Source: Candidatus Hydrogenedentota bacterium (GTDB lineage Bacteria; Hydrogenedentota; Hydrogenedentia; Hydrogenedentales; CAITNO01). Taken from it: a stretch of DNA of 6,446 nt. The stretch covers positions 1 through 6,446 of the forward strand of contig JAKPUV010000296.1 in the NCBI GenBank assembly GCA_029554925.1, in the 5' to 3' direction. The notes under the pieces were generated by a model. It was not told the origin of the DNA and made no database searches. It saw nothing but the letters and a program-made list of their open reading frames with translations. Below, piece after piece: positions 1-5,847 of the stretch. The stretch's first letter is position 1; the number at the start of each line of letters is the position of its first letter. A program made the position numbers and the translations under genes.

Positions 1-1
1 C

Positions 2-1291
2 GCGGCCGTTGCGGGCGCGGGCGTGTGGTTCCTGGGCGCGCGTCGGGCGCGGACGGCGGCGGAGACGGAGGCCGCGCCGACGGCGCTGGCGGTCCGCGGG
101 GCCATCCGCGAGGAGGTGTCGTGCGACGGCTCCGTCGTGGCGAACCTCGACGTGGAGATCAAGAGCAAGGCGTCCGGCGAGGTCATCGAGCTGCCCTACG
201 ACATCGGCGACCCCGTGAAGAAGGGGGAGCTGCTGCTGAGCATTGACCCGGTGGACGAGGAGCGGACCGTGCGCCAGGCCGAGGTGCGGCTGGAGGCCGC
301 CGAGGCCAAGCTGAGCCGCGCGCGGCGGGAGCTGGAGGTGTCGGAGCAGGACCTGGTGCGGGCGCGCATGGAGGCGGGCGCGGCGGTGAGCACCGCCGAG
401 GCGTCCCGCCGCGACCTGCGAGAGAAGGCCCGGCGTCTGCGGGCGCTGCTGGAGAAGGAGTATGCCAGCCAGGAGGAGGTGGACACGGCGGAGGCGGCCG
501 CGGTGCAGGCGGAGAGCGGCGTGGAGAAGGCCGGCGCGGGGATGCAGGGGGTGCGCGTGGCCGAGTCGAAGCTCGACCTGCTCCGGGAGGACATCAAGCT
601 GGCCGCGGCCGACGTGGAGGTCTGCCAGCTGGACCTCCAGAACGCGCAGCAGCGGCTGCTGGAGACCAAGGTCTACGCGCCGGTGAGCGGGGTCATCTCC
701 GACCGCCTCGTGCAGCGGGGGCAGATCATCTCGTCGCCCACCATGAACGTGGGCGGGGGCACCGCGCTCCTGGTCGTGTCCGACCTGTCGCGCGTCTTCG
801 TCACGGCCCTGGTGGACGAGAGCGACATGGGCAAGGTCGCCATCGGCCAGGCGGCCGAGGTGAAGGTGGACGCCTTCCCCGACACGGTGTTCCGCGGGTC
901 CGTCGTGCGGCTCGCCGTCACGGGGGACAAGGTGTCCAACGTGGTCACCTTCGAGGCGAAGGTGGAGGTGCTCGACGAGCGGAAGACCCTGCTTCGCCCC
1001 GAAATGACGGCGGACATCAGCATCCTCGCCGGGGAGAAGGCGGACGCGCTGCTGGTTCCCGGGGAGGCCGTGCTGCGCGACGCGAAGGGGGCCTTTGTGA
1101 ACCTTCCGGGGGACGCGCCGGGTGCGCCGCCCGCGCGGGTGGACGTGACGACGGGGATGGACGACGGCGATCGCACGGAGATCCTTTCGGGGCTCAGCGA
1201 GGGGGACGCGGTGCTCGTGGTCCGGGCGGCGAAGAAGGAGGAGGAGCGGGGGCTGTTCGGCCCGCCGCCGGGGCCGCCCCCGGGCATGTGA
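2..1291 (+). CDS. MacA/HlyD-type periplasmic adaptor (membrane fusion protein), 5'-partial
   Basis: This is the adaptor of a tripartite efflux or export pump, linking an inner-membrane transporter to an outer-membrane channel. The frame is open from the first bases: codons from position 2 read AAVAGAGVWFLGARR, the end of a hydrophobic membrane anchor. The GTG at 23 lies inside that anchor, so the true start is probably upstream. Counting that GTG as residue 1, a split biotinyl-lipoyl-like domain spans about 40-77 (motif SGEVIELPYDIGDPVKKGE) and 214-252 (VYAPVSGVIS). Between them is a long alpha-helical coiled-coil hairpin, about 78-213. A beta-barrel follows at about 253-337, then a membrane-proximal domain to about 402 and a Pro/Gly tail (GLFGPPPGPPPGM). 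The hairpin carries R138-x3-L142-x6-S149, the known TolC-docking signature of AcrA and MacA. The ATPase gene follows after 38 bp. The family and tripartite role are secure; the substrate cannot be told. Confidence 0.93.
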   Translation, partial: AAVAGAGVWFLGARRARTAAETEAAPTALAVRGAIREEVSCDGSVVANLDVEIKSKASGEVIELPYDIGDPVKKGELLLSIDPVDEERTVRQAEVRLEAAEAKLSRARRELEVSEQDLVRARMEAGAAVSTAEASRRDLREKARRLRALLEKEYASQEEVDTAEAAAVQAESGVEKAGAGMQGVRVAESKLDLLREDIKLAAADVEVCQLDLQNAQQRLLETKVYAPVSGVISDRLVQRGQIISSPTMNVGGGTALLVVSDLSRVFVTALVDESDMGKVAIGQAAEVKVDAFPDTVFRGSVVRLAVTGDKVSNVVTFEAKVEVLDERKTLLRPEMTADISILAGEKADALLVPGEAVLRDAKGAFVNLPGDAPGAPPARVDVTTGMDDGDRTEILSGLSEGDAVLVVRAAKKEEERGLFGPPPGPPPGM

Positions 1292-1315
1292 CGGGGCGGC
1301 GCGCGGGAACGGATG

Positions 1316-1322
1316 AAAGGAG
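1316..1322 (+). promoter_or_regulatory. Ribosome binding site deciding the ATPase start
   Basis: AAAGGAG lies 7 bases before the ATG at 1330. The same frame is also open from a GTG at 1288 that overlaps the adaptor stop codon. The 14 extra residues (GTG codon plus TGRRAGTDERRRA) do not look like the N-terminus of an ABC ATPase, and the Shine-Dalgarno site favours 1330. Confidence 0.75.
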
Positions 1323-1329
1323 ACGGGCC

Positions 1330-2016
1330 ATGGACGCGGTGATCGAGGCGAAAGACCTGGTGAAGGCGTACACGCTGGGCGGGGCGGTGGTGCGCGCGCT
1401 GAACGGCGTGTCCCTCACGGTGGGGCGCGGCGAGATGGTGGCGGTGACCGGGGCCTCGGGGAGCGGCAAGTCCACGCTGATGCACATTCTGGGCTGCCTC
1501 GGCTCGCCCGACAGCGGGTCGTATGTTCTGGGGGGCGAGGACGTGTCGCTGCTCACGGGCAACCGTCTCGCGCAGATCCGCAACCGGTACATCGGGCTCG
1601 TGTTCCAGACCTTCAACCTGCTGCCGCGCCTGAGCGCGCTGGAGAACGTCGAGCTGCCGCTGCTGTACGGGGGCGCGACGGGCGCGCGCCGGCGCGCGGC
1701 GTCGGCGCTGGAGGCGGTGGGGCTGGCCGACCGCATGCACCACGAGCCGGCCCGCATGTCCGGCGGCCAGCGGCAGCGCGTGGCCATCGCGCGGGCCATT
1801 GTGACAGACCCGATGGTGCTGTTTGCCGACGAGCCGACCGGGGCGCTGGACACGAAGACGGGCCGCGAGATCATGGAGGTCTTCGACGGCCTCCACCGGG
1901 ACGGCCGCACGCTGGTGATGATCACGCACGACCCGCGCATCGCGGCGGTGTGCGGCCGCCGGATCGAGCTGGAGGACGGCCGCATCCTCAGCGACGTCCG
2001 CAACGGGAAAGGGTGA
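1330..2016 (+). CDS. ABC transporter ATP-binding protein, MacB/LolD type
   Basis: This cytoplasmic ATPase powers the permease encoded next to it. The 228-residue protein is the usual length of a stand-alone MacB/LolD/FtsE-type nucleotide-binding domain, and every core motif is present. Walker A is GASGSGKST at 41-49, the Q-loop is Q93 in VFQTFNLLP, the signature is MSGGQ at 143-147, Walker B is MVLFADE at 162-168 with catalytic E168, and the switch histidine is H200 in MITHDP. The start at 1330 is chosen because it has a strong ribosome binding site. It sits 38 bp after the adaptor and 4 bp before the permease, so the three are almost certainly co-transcribed. In E. coli MacB this domain is fused to the permease; here it is a separate chain. 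In this family the ATPase drives mechanotransmission rather than conventional transport through the membrane; that is family knowledge, not shown here. Confidence 0.96.
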   Translation: MDAVIEAKDLVKAYTLGGAVVRALNGVSLTVGRGEMVAVTGASGSGKSTLMHILGCLGSPDSGSYVLGGEDVSLLTGNRLAQIRNRYIGLVFQTFNLLPRLSALENVELPLLYGGATGARRRAASALEAVGLADRMHHEPARMSGGQRQRVAIARAIVTDPMVLFADEPTGALDTKTGREIMEVFDGLHRDGRTLVMITHDPRIAAVCGRRIELEDGRILSDVRNGKG

Positions 2017-2020
2017 CGCC

Positions 2021-3229
2021 ATGCTTTTCTGGACCACGCTCAAGGTCGCGCTGCGGAGCCTGTGGGCCGCGAAGATGCGCTCCCTCCTGTCCATGCTCGG
2101 CATCGTCATCGGCGTCGGCGCCGTCATTGCCATGCTCGCCGTCGGCGCGGGCGCGCAGAAGCAGGTGCTCGGCCACATCACGGCCCTCGGGTCCAACCTG
2201 CTCATGGTCATGCCGGGCCAGCCCCGGACGGGGGGCGTGCGCTCGGGCGCGGTGGAGACCCTGGTGCTGGAGGACGCCGAGGCGGTTCCCGGCGCGGTGG
2301 AGGGCGTGCTCGCCCTGTCGCCCGTGGTGCGCGGCACCGGCCAGTTCAAGTTCTTCGGCGCGAACAAGCAGTCCTCCGTGATGGGGGTGAACCCCGGCTA
2401 CCTCGGCCTGCGCAACTTCGAGATCGCCGCGGGCCGCATGTTCACGGAGAGCGAGGTCGCCCGGCGGGCCAAGGTGGCCGTGCTCGGCGCCGACCTCGCG
2501 TCGGACCTTTTCGGCACCGCCGACCCCGTCGGCCAGACGGTGAAGGTCAACGGCTCCGCCTTCCTTGTCGTGGGCGCGCTCCAGGCGAAGGGCACCCAGG
2601 GCCCGTTCAGTTTCGACGACCAGGCGCTGGTGCCCCACACCACCGCCATGAAGCGGCTCTTCGGGAAGGACTATCTCGACGAGATCGACGTGCAGACCAC
2701 GCCCGACGCGGACCAGGCCGCGGTGCAGGCGGGCATCGAGGAGCTGCTCCGCCGGCGGCACGCCATCCGGTTCGGCCAGGACGACGACTTCCACGTGCGG
2801 AACATGGCGGAGATGGTCGAGACGGCGACCACGGTCACGGGCATCTTCTCGCTTCTGCTGGGGTCGGTGGCGGCCATCTCGCTGTTCGTGGGCGGCATCG
2901 GCATCATGAACATCATGCTGGTCACGGTGACCGAGCGCACGCGGGAGATCGGCATCCGCAAGGCCATCGGCGCGCGGGACAGGGACATCCTGGCGCAGTT
3001 CCTCGTGGAGGCGGTGCTCATGAGCGCCTTGGGCGGCGTGACCGGCGTGGGGGCCGGCGTGGCGGTGGCCCGCCTCAGCGGCCTCGTCAGCGGGTTCGAG
3101 GCCGTCGTCCAGCCCCAGAGCGTGGCGCTGGCCTTCTCCTTCGCCGTGCTCGTGGGCGTGTTCTTCGGGTTCTACCCGGCCCGGCGCGCCTCCGCCCTCG
3201 ACCCCATCGACGCCCTAAGCTACGAGTAG
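2021..3229 (+). CDS. MacB/FtsX-type ABC transporter permease
   Basis: This inner-membrane subunit of the MacAB-type pump has 402 residues with the standard MacB_PCD plus FtsX layout. TM1 is at about 21-44 (SLLSMLGIVIGVGAVIAMLAV). A large periplasmic domain covers about 45-272. TM2 is at about 273-300, TM3 at about 328-352 and TM4 at about 367-386. Hallmark segments of the family are NIMLVTVTERTREIGIRKAIGA (about 297-318) and the C-terminal FGFYPARRASALDPIDALSYE. The start is the ATG 4 bp after the ATPase stop; GGGAAAGGGTG, overlapping that stop, can serve as ribosome binding site, which implies translational coupling. With the adaptor and ATPase it would form a pump moving a periplasmic or membrane substrate, such as a lipopeptide, peptide or macrolide-like compound, through a TolC-type channel. 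The substrate is not predictable. The gene is the last of its operon; the next gene converges on it. Confidence 0.95.
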   Translation: MLFWTTLKVALRSLWAAKMRSLLSMLGIVIGVGAVIAMLAVGAGAQKQVLGHITALGSNLLMVMPGQPRTGGVRSGAVETLVLEDAEAVPGAVEGVLALSPVVRGTGQFKFFGANKQSSVMGVNPGYLGLRNFEIAAGRMFTESEVARRAKVAVLGADLASDLFGTADPVGQTVKVNGSAFLVVGALQAKGTQGPFSFDDQALVPHTTAMKRLFGKDYLDEIDVQTTPDADQAAVQAGIEELLRRRHAIRFGQDDDFHVRNMAEMVETATTVTGIFSLLLGSVAAISLFVGGIGIMNIMLVTVTERTREIGIRKAIGARDRDILAQFLVEAVLMSALGGVTGVGAGVAVARLSGLVSGFEAVVQPQSVALAFSFAVLVGVFFGFYPARRASALDPIDALSYE

Positions 3230-3248
3230 GGCCGGATTCTTTCCGGGC

Positions 3249-3286
3249 ATCCGACCGATCCGACGGATCCGTCCGATCGGTCGGAT
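3249..3286. repeat. 38-bp near-perfect palindrome between convergent genes
   Basis: The 38 bases form an inverted repeat without a spacer. Eighteen of 19 symmetric pairs match; the only mismatch is C3261 against C3274. The centre is GGATCC (3265-3270), flanked by an inner perfect 12-bp palindrome (3262-3273) and outer 12-base arms ATCCGACCGATC / GATCGGTCGGAT. It sits 19 bp after the permease stop and 30 bp before the stop of the converging phosphoesterase gene. A hairpin there could end transcripts from both sides or protect their 3' ends. No good T-run follows, only TTTAT at 3287-3290 and beyond, so a classic intrinsic terminator is uncertain. It may also be a copy of a dispersed REP-type repeat. 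Confidence 0.8.
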
Positions 3287-3316
3287 TTATCGGACAGGCC
3301 GGACGGGCACCGCCGC

Positions 3317-3844
3317 TCAGGCGCGGGGTTTGGCGCCCGTGAGGGCTTCCCGGGGAAGCCCCCCGCGCAGGAGCGTCGCGCCGTCGAGTCCGCAGATGGT
3401 GCAGACCACGCGGTCGGGCCGGAGGTCCACCACGGCGAAGGAGGCTGGTTGGCCCCGGTCGCGCGGGGCCCTGAGGTGGCCGGGGTTTATCCGCAGCGCG
3501 CCGCCGTCGGCGGCGATGCGCGCGGTGTGGGTGTGGCCCGAAAGGAGCAGGTGCGCGCCCGCGCTCTCGCGGGCCAGCGTGCCCTCGTCGTGCGCCATCG
3601 CCACAATGAGGCCGTCCGCCGTCTCGCGGCGCGCGTTGGGGATCCGCCAGTCTCGGAAGGCGTCGCACCACAGCCCCGGCACGGCCCACACCTCCGGCGC
3701 GGCCGCCGCCAGGGCCTCGGCATCCTCCCAGTCGTCCCCCAGATGCGCCAGCACCGACGCGCCGAACCGGTCCCGCAGCAGGTCCGCCGCGCGGAACATC
3801 AGCGGCAGGTTGCCGTGTGTGTCGCTCATCACGCCGAGGATCAT
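3317..3844 (-). CDS. YfcE-like calcineurin-type metallophosphoesterase
   Basis: This is a predicted cytoplasmic metal-dependent phosphoesterase of 175 residues, typical in length for the YfcE/MJ0936 group, with no signal peptide. The start MILGVMSDTHGN gives D8 and H10. HLGDDWED supplies D37, AMAHDE supplies H85, SGHTHTAR gives H104 and H106, and INPGHLRAPRDRGQPASFAVVDL is the typical C-terminal part. Where YfcE-like enzymes normally have GNxD/GNCD with a metal-bridging Asn, this protein has PGLWCDAF (56-63). The Asn is absent, which suggests a distinct subfamily or an altered metal site. The ATG at 3844 has GGGAG (3852-3856) 7 bases upstream, which supports the start. The gene is in tandem with the PHP gene but separated by a 233-bp repeat-bearing gap, so it may have its own promoter. 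The substrate is unknown; family members act on phosphodiesters such as bis-pNPP or cyclic nucleotides. Confidence 0.88.
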   Translation of the reverse strand: MILGVMSDTHGNLPLMFRAADLLRDRFGASVLAHLGDDWEDAEALAAAAPEVWAVPGLWCDAFRDWRIPNARRETADGLIVAMAHDEGTLARESAGAHLLLSGHTHTARIAADGGALRINPGHLRAPRDRGQPASFAVVDLRPDRVVCTICGLDGATLLRGGLPREALTGAKPRA

Positions 3845-3890
3845 GCCGGGACTCCCGCCGCCGGACGCGCCCGCCGCGCCCCGCGGCCCG

Positions 3891-3921
3891 ACAGTACTTT
3901 ATCACGCGACGCGCGCGTCAC
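3891..3921 (-). promoter_or_regulatory. Weak candidate promoter for the phosphoesterase gene
   Basis: Read on the minus strand, GTGACG (3916-3921) and TACTGT (3891-3896) are separated by 19 bases. They resemble sigma-70 -35 and -10 boxes and would put the transcript start about 40 bases before the ATG at 3844. It lies between the large inverted repeat and the gene. The boxes are imperfect and the spacing is long, so this is only a candidate. Confidence 0.3.
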
Positions 3922-3947
3922 GGCCCCGCCGCGCGCACGGAGGGGAA

Positions 3948-4026
3948 AACGTAGACGCGGCATCCTGCCGCGTTCTTTGGGTCAACGCGGGGTTTCAAGA
4001 ACGCGGCAGGATGCCGCGTCTACGTT
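3948..4026. repeat. Perfect 30-bp inverted repeat with nested hairpins (REP/MITE-like)
   Basis: The left arm (3948-3977) and right arm (3997-4026) are perfect reverse complements over 30 bases, separated by 19 bases (3978-3996). Each arm is itself a hairpin: ACGCGGCA and TGCCGCGT flank a 3-base loop, TCC in the left arm and GGA in the right. The DNA or RNA can therefore fold either as one long hairpin or as two small ones. It lies in the gap between two minus-strand genes and encodes nothing recognisable. Paired, self-complementary units in gaps are typical of REP/BIME or MITE elements; that class assignment is inference, since only one copy is in view. Confidence 0.85.
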
Positions 4027-4043
4027 GCCGCCGTCCCGGCGGC
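4027..4043 (-). terminator. GC hairpin downstream of the PHP gene, possible transcript end
   Basis: GCCGCCG and CGGCGGC form a perfect 7-bp stem around a 3-base loop, starting 34 bases after the PHP gene stop on the minus strand and abutting the large inverted repeat. No U-run follows, so it is not a textbook intrinsic terminator. It may help with Rho-dependent ending or 3'-end protection, or be part of the repeat unit. Confidence 0.35.
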
Positions 4044-4077
4044 CTGGTCTTCGTTCTTGCGCGGCCTCTTCCCGCCC

Positions 4078-5487
4078 CTACTCGACGACCTCGATGGGGT
4101 TGGCGATGATCCAGGGGGCCATGTCGCGGGCGACGCCGTCGCCTGCGAAGGTGATCTCGCCGGGCATGCCGATGGCGGCCTCGACGCGGTACTTGCCGGG
4201 CTGGGTCACGGCGTACTCGAAGGTTTTCCCGTCCTGCGCCGCGATGGGCTTGGTGTTGCGGTAGAGGGTGAACTTGCAGGGGAGCGGGGCCTCGGCGCGG
4301 AGTTTGAGGTCGGGGGTGAGGGCGATGGTGTCGCCCATGGTGACCTGTTTCCCGCCGCCCTCGGCGACGAAGGCGAAGCCCTTGGCGTCGGCGAGCATAT
4401 TAAAGGCGACGAAGGCGCGGCCCTGTCGGACGGCGTCGAGGAGGGCGGGCTCGGTCAGCTCCTTTGCGAGGAGGTGGGTGTTCACGAATCGGGAGGAGCG
4501 CTCGTAGGGGTCGAGGTCAATGCGGAAGAGCTGGTCGCCGGCCTGGAACCTGCCGAACTTCAGGCGCAGGAGGGTGCGGGTGAGGAGGTTGAGCCGGAAC
4601 TCGGCCATCTTCTTTTTCGGGTCGCTGTGGCCCGTGTCGAGGAGGAGCAGCGTGTCGTCGGCGGTGTAGACCCCGCGGAGGCCGACATTCTGGTGGCAGT
4701 CGTTGGCGGCGATGGCGGTGATTTTCCGGTGGCGGCTCTGCTCGTCCCATTTCTGCTGGACCATGGAGAGGACGGAGAAGTCGAACATGTTGCGGAAGGT
4801 CTGCTCGGGGAAGGCGCGGGCGTTGAGCAGGAGGTTCTTCACCGTCTCCACACGCGTGGGCCGGTCAATCAGCTCGTCGAGCATGTCGGTGTGGATGTTG
4901 TAGATTTCCATGCCGTCAATCTCGGGGATTTCCCAGGGGCGGTGCGCCTCGTTGTGGCCGACGCAGAGGACGCCGCCCAGCGCGCGGATCTGCCGCGCCT
5001 GCTCCGCCGGGTCCGCGCTGTTGTCCAGCACCGTGTCCGGCGGCAGCCCCCAGGGCATGAAGCCGTCGTGCATCTCGTAGCCCTGGACGAAGAGGACGCC
5101 GTCGTGGACGCCGCGCCAGCCGCGGGAGTAGTCGGCCTTTCCCTGGTCCACATGGTCCGACAGGAACATGAACTCGCACTTTGCGGCGTGCATGGCGTCC
5201 ACGATCTCCGGGAAGGAGACCTCGGAGTCGTGGGACAGTTCGGAGTGGGCGTGCATGACGCCGCGGTACTCGTTCCACCCGGTCTGGAGGGCGACGGGCT
5301 GAAGGTTCGCGGCGTGCTCTTTCCACGCGGCGGCCTGGCGCGGGTAGAGGGACCAGCGGTGGTAGAGCTGCGTGCCGAAGGCGGCGAAGAAGGCCGCCGT
5401 GAGCACCAGCATGAGCACGATGACGGAAAGGCAGCCCCATTTCGCCGTGCGGCGCGCCGCGCCGCGGAGAATCCGCTTGGTGTCCAT
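4078..5487 (-). CDS. Membrane-anchored PHP-domain metallohydrolase
   Basis: This is a predicted metal-dependent hydrolase of the PHP superfamily, 469 residues from the ATG at 5487. The N-terminus is positively charged (MDTKRILRGAARRTAK) and followed by one hydrophobic helix at about 17-38, so the rest is probably held on the outer face of the inner membrane. The PHP metal motifs are all visible in order: H79-A-H81, H86 (ELSHDS), D111-H112 (FLSDHVD), E138 (GYEMH), H178 (VGHNE) and D263-x-H265 (ANDCHQN). After the catalytic core comes THLLAKELTEPALLDAVRQGRAFVAF (about 337-362), then a probable beta-sandwich tail to 469, a layout I associate with CehA/McbA-like metallohydrolases. A start at 5553 is possible, but its first 22 residues look non-coding and overlap a candidate promoter. 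GAGAGGG (5492-5498) precedes 5487 by 4 bases. The substrate is unknown: phosphoesters, esters or carbamates are possible. Confidence 0.87.
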   Translation of the reverse strand: MDTKRILRGAARRTAKWGCLSVIVLMLVLTAAFFAAFGTQLYHRWSLYPRQAAAWKEHAANLQPVALQTGWNEYRGVMHAHSELSHDSEVSFPEIVDAMHAAKCEFMFLSDHVDQGKADYSRGWRGVHDGVLFVQGYEMHDGFMPWGLPPDTVLDNSADPAEQARQIRALGGVLCVGHNEAHRPWEIPEIDGMEIYNIHTDMLDELIDRPTRVETVKNLLLNARAFPEQTFRNMFDFSVLSMVQQKWDEQSRHRKITAIAANDCHQNVGLRGVYTADDTLLLLDTGHSDPKKKMAEFRLNLLTRTLLRLKFGRFQAGDQLFRIDLDPYERSSRFVNTHLLAKELTEPALLDAVRQGRAFVAFNMLADAKGFAFVAEGGGKQVTMGDTIALTPDLKLRAEAPLPCKFTLYRNTKPIAAQDGKTFEYAVTQPGKYRVEAAIGMPGEITFAGDGVARDMAPWIIANPIEVVE

Positions 5488-5551
5488 CAAGCCCTCTCGG
5501 TGCCGGGCCGGTGCCCGGCGGGTGCGCCCGCCGTCCGCGCGGGCGGACACC

Positions 5552-5581
5552 AAGATACACGCCCGCGCCGGGCATTGTCAC
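5552..5581 (-). promoter_or_regulatory. Candidate sigma-70 promoter of the PHP gene
   Basis: On the minus strand GTGACA (5576-5581) is followed after 18 bases by TATCTT (5552-5557). Transcription would begin near 5545 and give a leader of about 58 bases before the ATG at 5487. The match to TTGACA/TATAAT is good for such GC-rich DNA. It also argues against the longer reading frame from 5553, which would start inside the -10 box. Confidence 0.5.
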
Positions 5582-5597
5582 GCCGCCGCCATGAACG

Positions 5598-5684
5598 AAA
5601 CCACCGATGAACGGCGATGAACGCCGATAAGGCCTGTCCGGCGTCTTGTTCTCATCAGTGTTCATCGGTGTTCATCGGTGGTTT
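5598..5684. repeat. Imperfect inverted repeat built of GATGAAC / GTTCATC units
   Basis: The outer 15 bases match perfectly: AAACCACCGATGAAC (5598-5612) against GTTCATCGGTGGTTT (5670-5684). Extended inwards to 32 bases per arm (5598-5629 and 5653-5684), 27 of 32 positions pair, around a 23-base spacer. Each arm contains short tandem units: TTCATCGGTG occurs twice in succession at 5661-5680, and related CGATGAACG units lie in the left arm. It sits between the divergent PHP and tRNA promoters. It looks like a dispersed intergenic repeat and has no coding potential. Confidence 0.75.
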
Positions 5685-5728
5685 CCCCCTCCTTCCGGCG
5701 TGCGCCGCGGCTGTTTACCGCGAAAAAC

Positions 5729-5758
5729 TTGCCCCGCCGCCGCCGCTTGGGCTACCAT
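5729..5758 (+). promoter_or_regulatory. Candidate sigma-70 promoter of tRNA-Pro
   Basis: TTGCCC (5729-5734) and TACCAT (5753-5758) are separated by 18 bases. The mature tRNA begins 11 bases after the -10 box, which fits a start near 5765 and a very short 5' leader to be removed by RNase P. Position and spacing make this the best promoter candidate in the window. Confidence 0.55.
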
Positions 5759-5769
5759 GTGGGCACAGT

Positions 5770-5847
5770 CGGGGTGTAGCGCAGCCCGGTTAGCGCGCTT
5801 CGTTCGGGACGAAGAGGCCGGAGGTTCAAATCCTCTCACCCCGACCA
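5770..5847 (+). tRNA. tRNA-Pro (anticodon CGG), CCA end encoded
   Basis: The 78 bases fold into a full cloverleaf. The acceptor stem CGGGGTG (5770-5776) pairs perfectly with CACCCCG (5837-5843). A D-arm is built on GCGC / GCGC, and the anticodon stem CTTCG / CGAAG (5798-5802, 5810-5814) encloses the loop TTCGGGA with anticodon CGG at 5805-5807. The T-arm GGAGG-TTCAAAT-CCTCT (5820-5836) is standard. The discriminator is A5844 and CCA is encoded at 5845-5847. A C1-G72 pair, an A73 discriminator and a CGG anticodon match bacterial tRNA-Pro reading CCG codons, as in E. coli proK. CCG is a frequent need in GC-rich genomes. No second tRNA is adjacent; instead an integrase gene begins 108 bp downstream, so the 3' half is a likely integration target. 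Confidence 0.97.
5820..5847 (+). other. Predicted attachment site core (attL/attR) in the tRNA 3' end
   Basis: Tyrosine recombinases commonly integrate into the T-arm to 3' end of tRNA genes, and the element carries a copy that restores the tRNA. Here an integrase gene starts 108 bp past an intact tRNA-Pro, so the T-arm plus acceptor 3' strand is the likely core. The second copy that would prove it is not in the window. The exact limits are a guess; the core could start as early as the anticodon loop. Confidence 0.4.

Noticed and set aside
673..2367. Long minus-strand open frame (564 codons) across the adaptor and ATPase genes
   Set aside because: It is antisense to two well-supported genes, is rich in Arg, Ala, Pro and His, and shows no known domain. 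Such shadows are usual in GC-rich DNA.
1988..2794. Minus-strand open frame opposite the permease gene
   Set aside because: Antisense shadow of a clear MacB-type permease; no motif and no ribosome binding site of note.
3291..3300. Ten-base match, inverted, to 5631-5640 (GGCCTGTCCG) in another gap
   Set aside because: Matches of ten bases are expected several times by chance in 6.4 kb of GC-rich DNA, and the flanks do not match.
3845..4077. CRISPR array in the repeat-bearing gap
   Set aside because: There are only two arms, in inverted and not direct orientation, and no series of equal spacers.
5488..5553. Longer N-terminus of the PHP protein starting at 5553
   Set aside because: The extra residues are Arg/Gly/Ala-rich and the start lies in a candidate -10 box. 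The start at 5487 has GAGAGGG before it and a normal membrane-anchor N-terminus.
4057..5610. Plus-strand open frame of 517 codons opposite the PHP gene
   Set aside because: It mirrors the PHP gene; the protein is a low-complexity run of Gly, Val, Glu and Asp. The minus-strand protein has all PHP metal motifs and a ribosome binding site.
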